Notes: generated from the sequence alone by a model not told the origin. A DNA stretch of 64,000 nt from Aculops lycopersici (GCA_015350385.1 WNKI01000001.1:11547338-11611337); one strand, 5' to 3'; shown: positions 50,923 to 60,034, numbered from the stretch's first letter. Numbers and translations are program-made.

Positions 50923-51977
50923 AGGCACTCTTTGGCAGCATCGCGTTGCCTTCGTGGCAGCGGCAGCATTAGAACCATTCGACGCAACGAAAGCCTCGAA
51001 ATTGAATTGGATTTCGTCCAAAATGGACGACGAGAAAGCGTGCTCTTTGCGCAATCTCTGCGCTTTCTCTCCTTTCTCGTCTCTCTTTCTCTTTCTCGAT
51101 CTCACTCACACTCCATCTAGCCGCCCGGCCAACCCACTGGCTGCGCCCCTAGGTGCTCAGTGCGCGGCTCCCGCTCGACCCACTGGATAAGCGCGTGTTC
51201 CCTCCCGCTAGCCGATCATTGCGTGCACTAGGTGGTTCAAGCCTTTTAGCAGTTTGCCAAATATAATGGCTCGACGGGAGAGTATTCGGCACAAAGAGAG
51301 GGAGAGATCGTTTCGAGTTCACGATCTCTCTCAACATTCAGACTCACTTTTACCCGCTAGCTTGCTCTCACGATGATTAGATAAGCCAAACGAAGGCGAG
51401 CAAGCTTCTCGCTTGCATCGTGCATCAAGCCGCCGACTTGTACATGACCATCAAGCTGAGAGCGTGAACTATGATTTCGCCCTGTTGTACGATTCTCTCT
51501 TCGTACAGCATGCAAAACAAACGACCGAATGGACGAAGCGACTAATGGACCAGTTTGCCCAGCACCGGTACAGTAATGGCAGCAACTAGGCAAATCGCCG
51601 CAAATCCGCCACCAAGCTCTCGGTGGTCGCGCCGCCGCCGCCGAAAGCATTTAAGACTTGCAGATTGTTTTCAATTCGCACAATCTGGTCGCTTGGTGAA
51701 GTGTCCTAGCGACACTCACTTCTTTCCTCAGCTTTCCTGTCAACAAAAACTCGACAGAATAACAAGTGAGTGAGTCACCGGCCATCGATTTGAGTGAAAG
51801 TTTACTCTGCCTTGGCCGCATAAAGCGGCGCAAATCGATTCCACCGTTAATATTGACACTCGTCATCTACTAACGCCGTATCAAACCATCGCTAGCGATA
51901 TTAATGCCGCCCCTTTTGCTTAGTCAGCTTTCAACAGCAGCAACAACATTACAACTACCAACACCGCAACTCAAATC

Positions 51978-52064
51978 GATCGGTTGCAATGGTGGCGGCG
52001 GCCGCTGTTGCGAGTTTTGGTCTTGTCAAGACACAAGCGTCGAGCTTGTGTCTTGCAACCGATC
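51978..52064. repeat. Nested inverted repeats
   Basis: Outer arms GATCGGTTGCAA (51978-51989) and TTGCAACCGATC (52053-52064) enclose a hairpin CAAGACACAAGC/GCTTGTGTCTTG (52027-52038 and 52044-52055, 5-base loop). The two pairs share three bases, so the folds compete. Confidence 0.75.
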
Positions 52065-52406
52065 AATCGGTTGATCAATAATCTTGTACTTAAATCGACA
52101 AGTGTCCATGACAAATATTCACGAGAATCATGTTGTTTAACGCTTCTCGCAACTCTCTACAACCGCAACTCAACTCAAGTCGTCGCCGTCGTCATGAGAT
52201 TGTCGCTGGGCTGATGGAGTTGTAAGAGCAGCTACACTGCCGTTAATCCATCTAGAACCTTGAAAGCGTCGACAAGTGACTCGGTTCACAAAAGAGCTTA
52301 TTCCACTCATCATCATCATCTTCAACTGTATTGTTTGCAATCATCGCACCAATCATCTTGCGGTTTCAAGTTCATCTTTCGACTTGGAGCCGAGCTCATC
52401 ATCCCA

Positions 52407-53039
52407 ATGTCCAGGTTTGTTATTATTCAGGTTTTGGCCGGCATCTGCCTTGCTCTGGTTATTAGCGCCAACTCGGCTCCAACACCAAGCCCACCCTCGA
52501 CCCCACCCTCAAGCCCACAAAACGACCAAGTTGCTTTGTCCAGTATCCTACCAAAACTGCAGGCAATCCACGAGGACACCAAGACTTTGCTCATCAAGAA
52601 CCGCGAGCTCAAGTCCAAGATTCTCGTTGGCCTGCAGGCTCAAAATGAGGCCAAGCTGAAGCAGGTGAAGGAGATGAAATCGATTGGCGGCGGCCAAGTT
52701 GCTAATGTTGGCCAACAGCCAGCTACAACTCTGGGAAGTATGCCACCAGTCCACCAGCAACAGGATGGCCCCAAGAGTCAAGCAATCGACTATGCTGAAC
52801 TCGAGGACTTTAACAGGTGGGTGGAGCACAATCTCGAGTACGCGGTCAAAAACACCCAAGCCACCGCCGAGACTTTGAAGGAGGAGGCCGCGCATAATAA
52901 CGGCAACGTCGACTACTCGGACCAGGCAATCAAGGACGGCATTGAGGGCGTCAAGTATTGGCAATCAGCTGTGATCTTCCAAGATAAAACACTCAAGAAC
53001 GAGAAGTTTGATATCGATATGAAGTTTGATGTCAATTAA
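52407..53039 (+). CDS. Small secreted protein of unknown function
   Basis: 210 residues. The frame is open further upstream, but the first ATG is at 52407, and from there the protein begins with a clear signal peptide (MSRFVIIQVLAGICLALVIS, then ANSA). After a Pro/Ser-rich linker (about 24-40) comes a charged, probably helical region (about 45-92), a Gln/Gly-rich stretch, and an acidic helical C-terminal half ending DIDMKFDVN. No cysteine remains after the signal peptide, so no disulfide scaffold. I recognise no family. It converges on KRR1 with 134 bases between stops. It could be an extracellular-matrix, haemolymph or salivary protein; this cannot be decided from sequence. Confidence 0.75.
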   Translation: MSRFVIIQVLAGICLALVISANSAPTPSPPSTPPSSPQNDQVALSSILPKLQAIHEDTKTLLIKNRELKSKILVGLQAQNEAKLKQVKEMKSIGGGQVANVGQQPATTLGSMPPVHQQQDGPKSQAIDYAELEDFNRWVEHNLEYAVKNTQATAETLKEEAAHNNGNVDYSDQAIKDGIEGVKYWQSAVIFQDKTLKNEKFDIDMKFDVN

Positions 53040-53163
53040 TAAGATAACAAGCGTCTATTAGTATGATACACATACACACACATCAAAGTCTTGACGCCGC
53101 ATTATTGTTTGATGGACTTGTCACCGACATCTCGACCGTCAATCGTTTGTTTTCACTATGACT

Positions 53164-53169
53164 TTTATT
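53164..53169 (-). terminator. AATAAA poly(A) signal of KRR1
   Basis: AATAAA begins only four bases after the KRR1 stop codon on the minus strand, so the 3' UTR is probably only about 20-30 bases long. Confidence 0.7.
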
Positions 53170-53173
53170 CCAA

Positions 53174-53953
53174 TCAAGTTTTCATCTCCGGCGGGAAAGG
53201 AGTGTAGTCCTTGTCTGACTTGCGGTTTATGTTTCTAGGTTTCCTTCGCTTAGATTGATTAATCTTTGTCTTGGGCAGGAATCTATCCCAACTCTCATTC
53301 TTTAGCTTTTCGTCCTTCATCAACTCTTTTTTGATCATTAGAGCCTTTATATTATAAACTGGATGTATGTTCTTCATGCAATCTTCAACTACTCGCCGAA
53401 CTTGCAACAGTCCCTTGTGAGGTCCGATGGCCGAAACTGTTTGGCCATGAACTAATATGTAGCAATTTGTCAACAATTCTAGTGACTTCAGGGTGGTTCC
53501 CTTCGGTCCCACTAACCTTTGTCGTCGCTTTATGAACCTATCCTTGTTCCTAACAACTCGACCAATTTTGATCACATCACATGAGATTTCATCTTCCAAA
53601 ACTCGAACTGCCTGCTCGTAAGGCACAGACCTTGACATAAGCTTGACCATGTCACGAGCCTTGATGATGATAAAAGGATCGTAGGTTTTCTTTGTTGTGG
53701 AAACAGATATAGAGCCTTTGGCCAGATCCAATTCAGCCTTAATTCCCTCTTTTTCGAGGGCCTTCTTGATCAGTGGGTAGTATTCTTTCATATATTCCTC
53801 TCGATATTTTGGAAACAAGACAGAGAAAGTTGATTCATATATTGTGCCTGTCGGGTTGTCTGCCTCGGTAAATTTTGGTATTGGAATCCTCCATGGATTA
53901 TCCGTGATATCCTCGACCGTCTTGACATTTTCGTTTTCTTTCTTTCTGCCCAT
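53174..53953 (-). CDS. KRR1: KRR1 small-subunit processome component
   Basis: 259 residues in one frame. The N-terminal NPWRIPIPKFTEADNP and FSVLFPKYREEYMKE, the first pseudo-KH (about 45-125) and the KH domain with KRRQRLVGPKGTTLKSLELL (about 142-161) and VSAIGPHKGL are diagnostic of KRR1. KRR1 is a nucleolar RNA-binding assembly factor that works with Faf1 in early 40S ribosome maturation. The C-terminal basic tail ends near 259, against about 380 in human, so the tail is short but the core is whole. The neighbour on the other strand across 525 bases is eIF3e, another translation gene; the spacer is probably a shared promoter. Confidence 0.95.
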   Translation of the reverse strand: MGRKKENENVKTVEDITDNPWRIPIPKFTEADNPTGTIYESTFSVLFPKYREEYMKEYYPLIKKALEKEGIKAELDLAKGSISVSTTKKTYDPFIIIKARDMVKLMSRSVPYEQAVRVLEDEISCDVIKIGRVVRNKDRFIKRRQRLVGPKGTTLKSLELLTNCYILVHGQTVSAIGPHKGLLQVRRVVEDCMKNIHPVYNIKALMIKKELMKDEKLKNESWDRFLPKTKINQSKRRKPRNINRKSDKDYTPFPPEMKT

Positions 53954-54479
53954 GATATTGGAATAGATTTATTTCATTGATTTATTTATCAATATTGATT
54001 TGGTTGGAGTTAAAGTAACACCGTGTTCGTTAGCCATTCAACAAAAATACTCATGCCGCAATGTTTTCAATGTGTTTGGAAAATGCCGGGCAAAATGATG
54101 CACGCACCAGAGGTGCAGCCTCTCTCTAGTGCTGCCACCTAGCGTTTGGCTTACGGATTAACAAAACTGCTCTGCAAAAATTAGTGCGTATACAACATGA
54201 ATTTGTGTGTGCTTCTGGTTTGTAATTTGTGCAAAGTTCCTCACGCTAGCCTGCGTCCTTATTGAAGTCTTCCGGCATGCGCATGTGAAAATCATGCGCT
54301 TCTTTCGCAAAACGCTGATGATGCCGGTCTAGTTGTCATCCATATTTATCACCTTATATACAAATCCTATCTAAATAAACATAAATTAGAATATCAACAA
54401 ATTATTCGCATCATTCTAAAATCACGGGGACTGTTAATTTTCTAAAGCCAAGCTCAGGATATATATTATAACGATCAAG
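53954..54479. promoter_or_regulatory. Divergent promoter region KRR1 / eIF3e
   Basis: 526 bases between two divergently transcribed growth genes. It contains CATGCGCATG (54276-54285), a perfect palindrome resembling the NRF-1 core of housekeeping promoters, and CTGCCACCTAG (54130-54140), which resembles a CTCF core. Both site calls are by eye. Confidence 0.45.
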
Positions 54480-55811
54480 ATGGCAGAATATGACCTAACA
54501 CCAACTCTTGGTCAGTACCTGGACCCTCATTTGTTGATTCCGTCATTGGAATTTTTGTCCGAGAAGAAGATCTACGATGACACTGACATGCTAAAGAGCA
54601 AGTTACACCTCATCAGCAAAACGAATATGATAGATTATGCAATTGACATACATAACATGATCTATCCAGAGCAAGAGGCTCCAGCCGAACTGGTTCAGAA
54701 GAGGAACAATGTCTTCAAGAAACTTGAGCGTCTAGATAAGGCTAACATGCCATTCTTGACTATGTTTAGTGATCCAGAAGTACACGAGAAGTTGGAAAAG
54801 TCGAGAGATTCCAGAGATTTGATGGAATCCTTGAAGGAGCACGGATTCAAACCAGAGATGTTGGACCACCTCTATGAGTTAGCGAAGTTTCAATACGAGT
54901 GTGGTAAATACGATAAGGCTCTAGAGTATCTATCGATTCTTAGATTGTTTACATCTCCATCAGACAAACACTATCTAGCTGTCTTCTGGGGTATCTTGGC
55001 CTGTCACATTCTAATGAGCAACTGGGAAAACGCACTTGAGGACTTTAATCGTCTGAAAGACCACATCGATAGCTCACCAACAAATTCCCTATTTACTTTG
55101 CAACAAAGAACTTGGCTTATACACTGGGGTCTATTGATCTTCTTCAACCACCCACAAGGTCGCGATCAACTAACCGAGATGTTCCTCGAGGCCAACTTTG
55201 CGAAGAAGCAGAATTCTAAACAGATGTATTATACCCACGCCTTGCAAACACTTTGTCCTCACATACTTAGATATCTAACTGTGGCGGTAATTGTTAGCAA
55301 ACAAAGGCGCCAGTTTATGAAGGATTTAGTTAGGATTATCCAATCGGAGTCGCACGCTTACAGGGACTCTATAACCGAGTTTGTCGAGTGCCTCTGTGTC
55401 AATTTTGACTTCGATGCTGCTCAAGGCAAACTGCGCGAATGCGAGGAGGTTTTGAACAATGACTTCTTCCTAGTTACCTCACTGGGTGACTTTATTGAAA
55501 ACGCCAGATTGTTCATCTTCGAGACTTTCTGCCAAATCCACGAGTGTATCTCCATCACCAAGTTATCGGAGAAATTGAACATGAACGAGCAAGAGGCCGA
55601 GAGATGGATTGTGGATCTCATAAGAAATGCCCGACTTGATGCAAAGATCGACTCAAAACACGGACACGTAGTTATGGGAACTCAAGCTGTTTCACCATAC
55701 CAACAACTTATCGAGAAGACTAAGGCCATGTATGTTAGATCGCAAGTCCTCACTATGAACCTGAACAGACGGTCCACAGTTGACCCAGAAAAGTCAAGAA
55801 ACGACTTCTAA
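54480..55811 (+). CDS. eIF3e: Eukaryotic translation initiation factor 3 subunit E (INT6)
   Basis: 443 residues, matching the usual 445. It starts MAEYDLTPTLGQYLDPHLL, the classic eIF3e N-terminus. Conserved blocks include KFQYECG, QQRTWLIHWGL, FFNHPQGRD, CPHILRYL, ITEFVECLCVNFDFD, NARLFIFETFC and AERWIVDLIRNARLDAKIDS, covering the helical repeats and the C-terminal PCI domain with its winged helix. It is a structural subunit of the eIF3 complex on the 40S ribosome. Two AATAAA signals follow the stop within 30 bases. It converges on the CDK gene with 98 bases between. Confidence 0.98.
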   Translation: MAEYDLTPTLGQYLDPHLLIPSLEFLSEKKIYDDTDMLKSKLHLISKTNMIDYAIDIHNMIYPEQEAPAELVQKRNNVFKKLERLDKANMPFLTMFSDPEVHEKLEKSRDSRDLMESLKEHGFKPEMLDHLYELAKFQYECGKYDKALEYLSILRLFTSPSDKHYLAVFWGILACHILMSNWENALEDFNRLKDHIDSSPTNSLFTLQQRTWLIHWGLLIFFNHPQGRDQLTEMFLEANFAKKQNSKQMYYTHALQTLCPHILRYLTVAVIVSKQRRQFMKDLVRIIQSESHAYRDSITEFVECLCVNFDFDAAQGKLRECEEVLNNDFFLVTSLGDFIENARLFIFETFCQIHECISITKLSEKLNMNEQEAERWIVDLIRNARLDAKIDSKHGHVVMGTQAVSPYQQLIEKTKAMYVRSQVLTMNLNRRSTVDPEKSRNDF

Positions 55812-55820
55812 CCTTTCGTC

Positions 55821-55838
55821 AATAAAAAAATGAATAAA
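55821..55838 (+). terminator. Poly(A) signals of eIF3e
   Basis: Two AATAAA motifs (55821-55826 and 55833-55838) follow the eIF3e stop codon by 9 and 21 bases, implying a very short 3' UTR. Confidence 0.7.
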
Positions 55839-55909
55839 GACCACATTCAAATCTGGACCGATTGGTTGGCACTTATTAGATATAATTTTCAGTTAACTCT
55901 TTGTTACGA

Positions 55910-56914
55910 TCAGTTAATAGAGTTGATAGGTCTCTTCGTGGGTGAGGTGGGTGTAGGATTCTGTATATCACGTAGTGTTGTCCGCTTGCATATTTCATCG
56001 AAGTATTTATGCTTCAGAGCTTCTTGAGGTGGGATTCGTTTCTCTGGGTTATAAATTAACATTTGTTTCAATAACTCTGTGGCATCCTCATGTCCAGGTA
56101 GCAATTTTTCTGAATTCAAAGGGCTCCAGTTGGGGAAGTTCTGTTTGAAATGTGGCAGTTTTGAAATATCTGGCCATAGCTCTTCACGAGGTGTCCCCAA
56201 AACTCTGAATATCTTGAATAACTGACCAATCTCTGAGTCTCCGGGGAATAGAACCTTTTTCGTCAAAATCTCAAAAAATATGCATCCAAGACTCCAAATA
56301 TCAACAGGTGCTCCGTAATTTTCTAAACCTAACAATAACTCTGGCGCTCGATACCAGAGAGTTACGACCTCCGTGGTGTAAGCAAACTTAGTTTGTCCAT
56401 CATGCCTATTGTTTATGCCACATGTCTGATTTCGTGCAAGACCGAAGTCGGCCAACTTGATGGTATCATCTTTAGTGTTTACTAGTAAATTTTGAAGTTT
56501 CAGATCACGATGCAAGATTCCCTTCGAGTGACAGAATGCTATAGCTTTCAGTAACTGCCACATGTAACTACGAACTAACATTTTCGGTAGGCCTGCTTTT
56601 GTCTCATCCAAAGTCTTCTTTAAATCTTGGTCCATATGCTCGAAGATAAGATATAAGCTAGTTCCTGTGTGTCGAACCTCTCGTAAACTCACAATGTTTG
56701 GATGCTTTAGGTTTTTTAAGGCAGCTATCTCTCGCAAGCTCGAGCTTGGAATCCCTCCTTCGAGTGCATTTTGCCGTAGGTTTAGCTTAACCCTCTTGAG
56801 GGCCTCTATGTCCTGAGTTCCTTTGTTTCGAACTTTGTATACAACTCCATAGGAGCCACAACCGATTTGCGAGATTTTTTCGTAATCTTCATCCAATTTT
56901 CTCTTGCAAGTCAT
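55910..56914 (-). CDS. CDK1/CDK2-type cyclin-dependent kinase, divergent
   Basis: 334 residues. It is a complete CMGC kinase: glycine loop GCGSYGVVYK (18-27), ATP lysine K40, cyclin-binding helix IPSSSLREIAAL (55-66), HRDLKLQN (135-142), DFGLAR (156-161), activation-loop Thr about 180 in AYTTEVVTLWYRAPE, and the CDK1-like tail LGTPREELWPDI and MLIYNPEKRI. Against the canonical form, EGTYG reads GCGSYG (Thr14 replaced by Ser, Tyr15 kept), PSTAIRE reads PSSSLRE, HRDLKPQN reads HRDLKLQN, and the activation loop is about nine residues longer. CDK1/2 drive the cell cycle with cyclins. All catalytic residues remain, so it should be active. It could be the lineage's main CDK1 or a diverged extra copy. 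The upstream region carries E2F-like sites. Confidence 0.88.
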   Translation of the reverse strand: MTCKRKLDEDYEKISQIGCGSYGVVYKVRNKGTQDIEALKRVKLNLRQNALEGGIPSSSLREIAALKNLKHPNIVSLREVRHTGTSLYLIFEHMDQDLKKTLDETKAGLPKMLVRSYMWQLLKAIAFCHSKGILHRDLKLQNLLVNTKDDTIKLADFGLARNQTCGINNRHDGQTKFAYTTEVVTLWYRAPELLLGLENYGAPVDIWSLGCIFFEILTKKVLFPGDSEIGQLFKIFRVLGTPREELWPDISKLPHFKQNFPNWSPLNSEKLLPGHEDATELLKQMLIYNPEKRIPPQEALKHKYFDEICKRTTLRDIQNPTPTSPTKRPINSIN

Positions 56915-57314
56915 CTTGTGATGGACTATCGTTGCAAATTGCTCACCTAAAGTTGATAAAATTTCTAATCAATCACTACTAATATATCAATCAAAGTGAA
57001 CGTCTCTCAACCTGACTAGGTGAAGTTGCGCGCTCTTCTGTCACAAAATTGGAACTGCACAACTTGTTGCCGCCTTAGTTTGTTTTGGCCACAAGAATGC
57101 GCGCCCAATGGGTGAGCATTTAGCGCGCGGTCGTGGCGCGAATGAACATGGCGCCCACAACAGTTTTATTGAGGTCCTCCTCTGTTGGATACGATGTATT
57201 TCTCCAAGTCGAAGTGGTCACTGACGTCGCCAGTCTGGCGAGCAATCATTAGCTCAACTAATTCTTTCTCAAATTCAAAATCATCAAAATTATAAGATTG
57301 ACATTATTACCGCT
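56915..57314. promoter_or_regulatory. Divergent promoter CDK / PGM3 with E2F-like sites
   Basis: 400 bases between divergent starts. TTTAGCGC (57119-57126) and GGCGCGAA (57135-57142, the reverse complement of TTCGCGCC) match or nearly match the E2F consensus and lie 8 bases apart. A CCAAT box is at 57105-57109. E2F control is well known for cell-cycle kinases; here it is inferred from the motifs only. Confidence 0.5.
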
Positions 57315-58997
57315 ATGGAACCACAATACAAAGAGGGGGTGAGGAAATATCTGGAGAAAATCGGTTCGCTTAGACCACTTCAAAAAGAAACAGGTGCACT
57401 GTACATTAGATATGGGACTGCGGGCTTCAGGGCTAAATGTGACTTATTGGACTTAGTATTTGAAAGGATCGGTATCATTTCAGCCCTAATGTGTATGCAC
57501 GAGCAAGCTGATATTGGTCTGATGATCACAGCCTCTCACAATCCACCCCAAGATAACGGAGTCAAGATTATCAACAAAAAAGGTGAGATGATTGACTCGG
57601 AATGGGAAAAAGTGTTCGAAAAATTCTGCAATACCGTCGTAATTGAGGAAAGTCTAGATCAATTAGAAGAAGTGATTTCCAAGTATTCCATCGATACGAA
57701 AGCGAAATGCCGCGGCAGGATATTCATAGGCCGCGATACTAGAGAATCCTGTAAACGTTTTATAGAAAAAATTTTAGCCTGTTTGGTGGATTGTTCACCT
57801 AACGTTATCGTCCACCAATTCGGCAAGATCACCACGCCAATGTTACATTTCTTGGTCGCTTCATTTAATTCGGAGGCTCACCGAGGTACAAGTAGATTAG
57901 ATGATACTATTTATTATGAAAAGATTTATACCGGTGTACAGAAATGTATCGATTTCGAACAAGAGAAGAAGAACTATAAGATCAATCAACTTATGGTTGA
58001 TTGTGCTAATGGAGTTGGGGGTACAGTTATGAAGAACTTGAATTTATTATTTTGTCAGAGACGTCTCATGGTACAACCTATAAGATTGATTTGTACATCG
58101 GAAACTCTTGCAACTTTGAATGTTGGATGTGGAGCAGATTTCGTTAAGACTAAAAAGTTGCCTTCAATTGAATGTGATTTGGAGAATTTCAACAGGCGTT
58201 ATGCCTCCTTTGATGGTGATGCAGATAGATTAATCTACTATTATCTTGAGAGGTCGCCGAACGTAGAATACAAGCTCCACTTGTTGGATGGCGATAAGAT
58301 ATTGTGTTTATTTGGACTCTATTTGAAAGACATGCTAAAAAAATATGATCTAGAACAAGAGCTAACTTTGGGTTTCGTGCAAACTGCCTACTCCAATGGT
58401 GCCTCCACCGAGTACTTGAAGAATGTTTTGGGCGTCAAAGTAGATGTAGCGGATACAGGTGTGAAGAACTTACACAAAATGGCCATAACCTATGATGTTG
58501 GTGTGTACTTTGAGGCGAATGGACATGGAACCATATGGTTATCTTCAAAGGCAGTTGATTTGATCAAAGCTAAACACTGTACAAATCTAAAGAATCTGAT
58601 CGAATTGTTGAATAACTATACCGGTGATGCCATATCGGACCTGTTTATTGTCGAGTCGATTCTCCACTATTACGACTGGGACATCAAATGTTGGGATCAA
58701 TTGTACCAAGACAGACCGAATGGCTTGGACGTCGCTCATATTCATGATAATTCGATTGTGACGACAACGAATGCCGGCCAAACTTGCGTCACGCCTAGTG
58801 GTTTACAAGAAGAAATTGATAGGATTGTTGCATCATTCGGTGATAATGCGCGTTCATTTGTTCGACCTTCCGGTACCGAACCGGGTCTGAGGGTCTATGC
58901 CGAGGCCAAAGACCACCAATCAGTTAAAGACTTGATCAAACAAGTCAAGGACAAATGTGAATCTTATTGTGGGAAGTATCAACCACAGATCTCATGA
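57315..58997 (+). CDS. PGM3: Phosphoacetylglucosamine mutase
   Basis: 560 residues (human 542). It converts N-acetylglucosamine-6-phosphate to the 1-phosphate, feeding UDP-GlcNAc for chitin, N-glycans and GPI anchors. Visible motifs: substrate entry RYGTAGFRA (32-40), active-site loop TASHNP with phospho-serine 74, Mg2+ loop FDGDADR (about 299-305), sugar-binding EANGHGT (about 401) and phosphate-binding RPSGTEPGLRVY (about 517). This order and the TASHNP variant separate AGM1 from ordinary phosphoglucomutases (TASHNPG). The first Met gives a normal N-terminus. The product acts in the cytosol. Confidence 0.96.
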   Translation: MEPQYKEGVRKYLEKIGSLRPLQKETGALYIRYGTAGFRAKCDLLDLVFERIGIISALMCMHEQADIGLMITASHNPPQDNGVKIINKKGEMIDSEWEKVFEKFCNTVVIEESLDQLEEVISKYSIDTKAKCRGRIFIGRDTRESCKRFIEKILACLVDCSPNVIVHQFGKITTPMLHFLVASFNSEAHRGTSRLDDTIYYEKIYTGVQKCIDFEQEKKNYKINQLMVDCANGVGGTVMKNLNLLFCQRRLMVQPIRLICTSETLATLNVGCGADFVKTKKLPSIECDLENFNRRYASFDGDADRLIYYYLERSPNVEYKLHLLDGDKILCLFGLYLKDMLKKYDLEQELTLGFVQTAYSNGASTEYLKNVLGVKVDVADTGVKNLHKMAITYDVGVYFEANGHGTIWLSSKAVDLIKAKHCTNLKNLIELLNNYTGDAISDLFIVESILHYYDWDIKCWDQLYQDRPNGLDVAHIHDNSIVTTTNAGQTCVTPSGLQEEIDRIVASFGDNARSFVRPSGTEPGLRVYAEAKDHQSVKDLIKQVKDKCESYCGKYQPQIS

Positions 58998-59049
58998 TAT
59001 GTAATTGTGAGCCAGCAGTACCTCAGTCAGGATAGAAAAACAATGCTTT

Positions 59050-59352
59050 CAAAAAAGTAGACAAATTCAATATTTACATCATGACCGGTGTCAACTATGC
59101 CGGACGCACCTAGAAGCTTCCTCTTTAATAGGACACTTGTTGAGCAAATAAGCACGCAGTCTCGGCTACACGACGAATGTTCTCACGTTGATCCTTTGAA
59201 ATATAACCCTAATTCCTGTTCAAGCCTTCCCCGAGATCATCTCCGTCTAGGTGAAGGCAGGGTATGTTAAATCTACCAGGAAACTTTTTTGCATCCCTTG
59301 CAGTGGTTGTCTTGCCAGAACCTGATAGGCCGGTCAAACAAATAGTGCAAAC
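59050..59352 (-). pseudogene. APS-kinase (PAPS synthase) relic
   Basis: On the minus strand the reading begins ICLTGLSGSGKTTTARDA, an APS-kinase P-loop, then IPCLHLDGDDLGEGLNRN, then a TAG stop (59211-59209) where the family has Leu, then GYISKDQRENIRRVAE and LFAQQ. After another stop (59127-59125) similarity seems to resume in a shifted frame near KLLGASG and IEFVYFF. APS kinase makes the sulfate donor PAPS. There is no Met in frame, a stop directly upstream, nonsense codons and a frameshift, and no ATP-sulfurylase half. It is a dead fragment; a working copy presumably lies elsewhere. Confidence 0.8.
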
Positions 59353-59411
59353 TTAGTAATTCTTAGGCTTGATGAAGTTATAGGTAGTTCCTACTCATTG
59401 AATTGATCGCA

Positions 59412-59443
59412 GTTTAACCCTGCGTCAATGCACAGGGTTAAAC
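59412..59443. repeat. Hairpin 1: 11-bp perfect arms
   Basis: GTTTAACCCTG (59412-59422) faces CAGGGTTAAAC (59433-59443) around a 10-base loop, just upstream of the APS-kinase relic. Confidence 0.85.
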
Positions 59444-59451
59444 CGCGAGGG

Positions 59452-59490
59452 TTTCAGAAGATTTGAACAGAAAGTTCAAATCTTCTGAAA
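59452..59490. repeat. Hairpin 2: 17-bp perfect arms, 5-base loop
   Basis: TTTCAGAAGATTTGAAC (59452-59468) faces GTTCAAATCTTCTGAAA (59474-59490) around AGAAA. It lies 8 bases from hairpin 1. The 17 perfect pairs are unlikely by chance and suggest recent inverted duplication or selected structure. Confidence 0.92.
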
Positions 59491-59499
59491 GGCAATCTG

Positions 59500-60034
59500 G
59501 AGATGAATCATTGCAGTTTCTGTCAGGCAAGTCTAGTGTTCTGATTGCGCTAGTGTATGATGGTCGATCTTCGATGTGATATCAACAAAAGGATATCATT
59601 GTTACAATTGCCATGACGACAATTAGCATATTGTTTTCAACCAAAACCATGAGCAACGAGGTGGCATTGAAAGGCAAACCGTCGGCTCCTTTCTAAGTCT
59701 TGGTTACAATCTCAGTCATTGGTGGCATATTAAAGACTCGCTGACATTCCTCGCGTAACTCGGCAATACTGCTTCATAAGCTCATTTGCAACCGTTGTTG
59801 GTGTTGAGGCTTTGTTGCTATGTAAGGAAGTTGAATAGTGTCGTAAGTTGAAAATAGGGATTGCTCGAGCTCATCATTGTAAGGATGCTTGATGAAAACA
59901 ACAATCAGAATCGTAAATTTGTATCATTAGATTTATTGTTCAACTCGTTTAAGATAAGCATCTTGATAATAGAAATACTAATCACTGAGCAGATTGGTCG
60001 TGGTCGTCAAATAGATGCATGGATGTGGACGAAA
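59500..60034 (-). other. Intergenic stretch with a possible second decayed frame
   Basis: The minus strand from about 59860 to 59440 reads as one frame broken by three stops (fragments IAELREECQRVFNMPPM and RPSYTSAIRTLDLPD). I do not recognise a family. It may be another relic or chance. Confidence 0.3.

Larger units (their letters stand above)
49753..52406. other. Intergenic stretch rich in palindromes
   Basis: About 2.65 kb between the divergent ATPase-beta and secreted-protein genes. It is AT-rich to about 50.2 kb, then GC-rich. It contains a 33-bp hairpin (50406-50438), a 20-bp perfect palindrome (50722-50741), a TATA box (50914) and nested inverted repeats (51978-52064). No coding gene is recognised. 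Confidence 0.55.

Noticed and set aside
52260..52406. Upstream extension of the secreted-protein frame
   Set aside because: It starts at TTG and would bury the signal peptide 49 residues inside. The ATG at 52407 is the sensible start.
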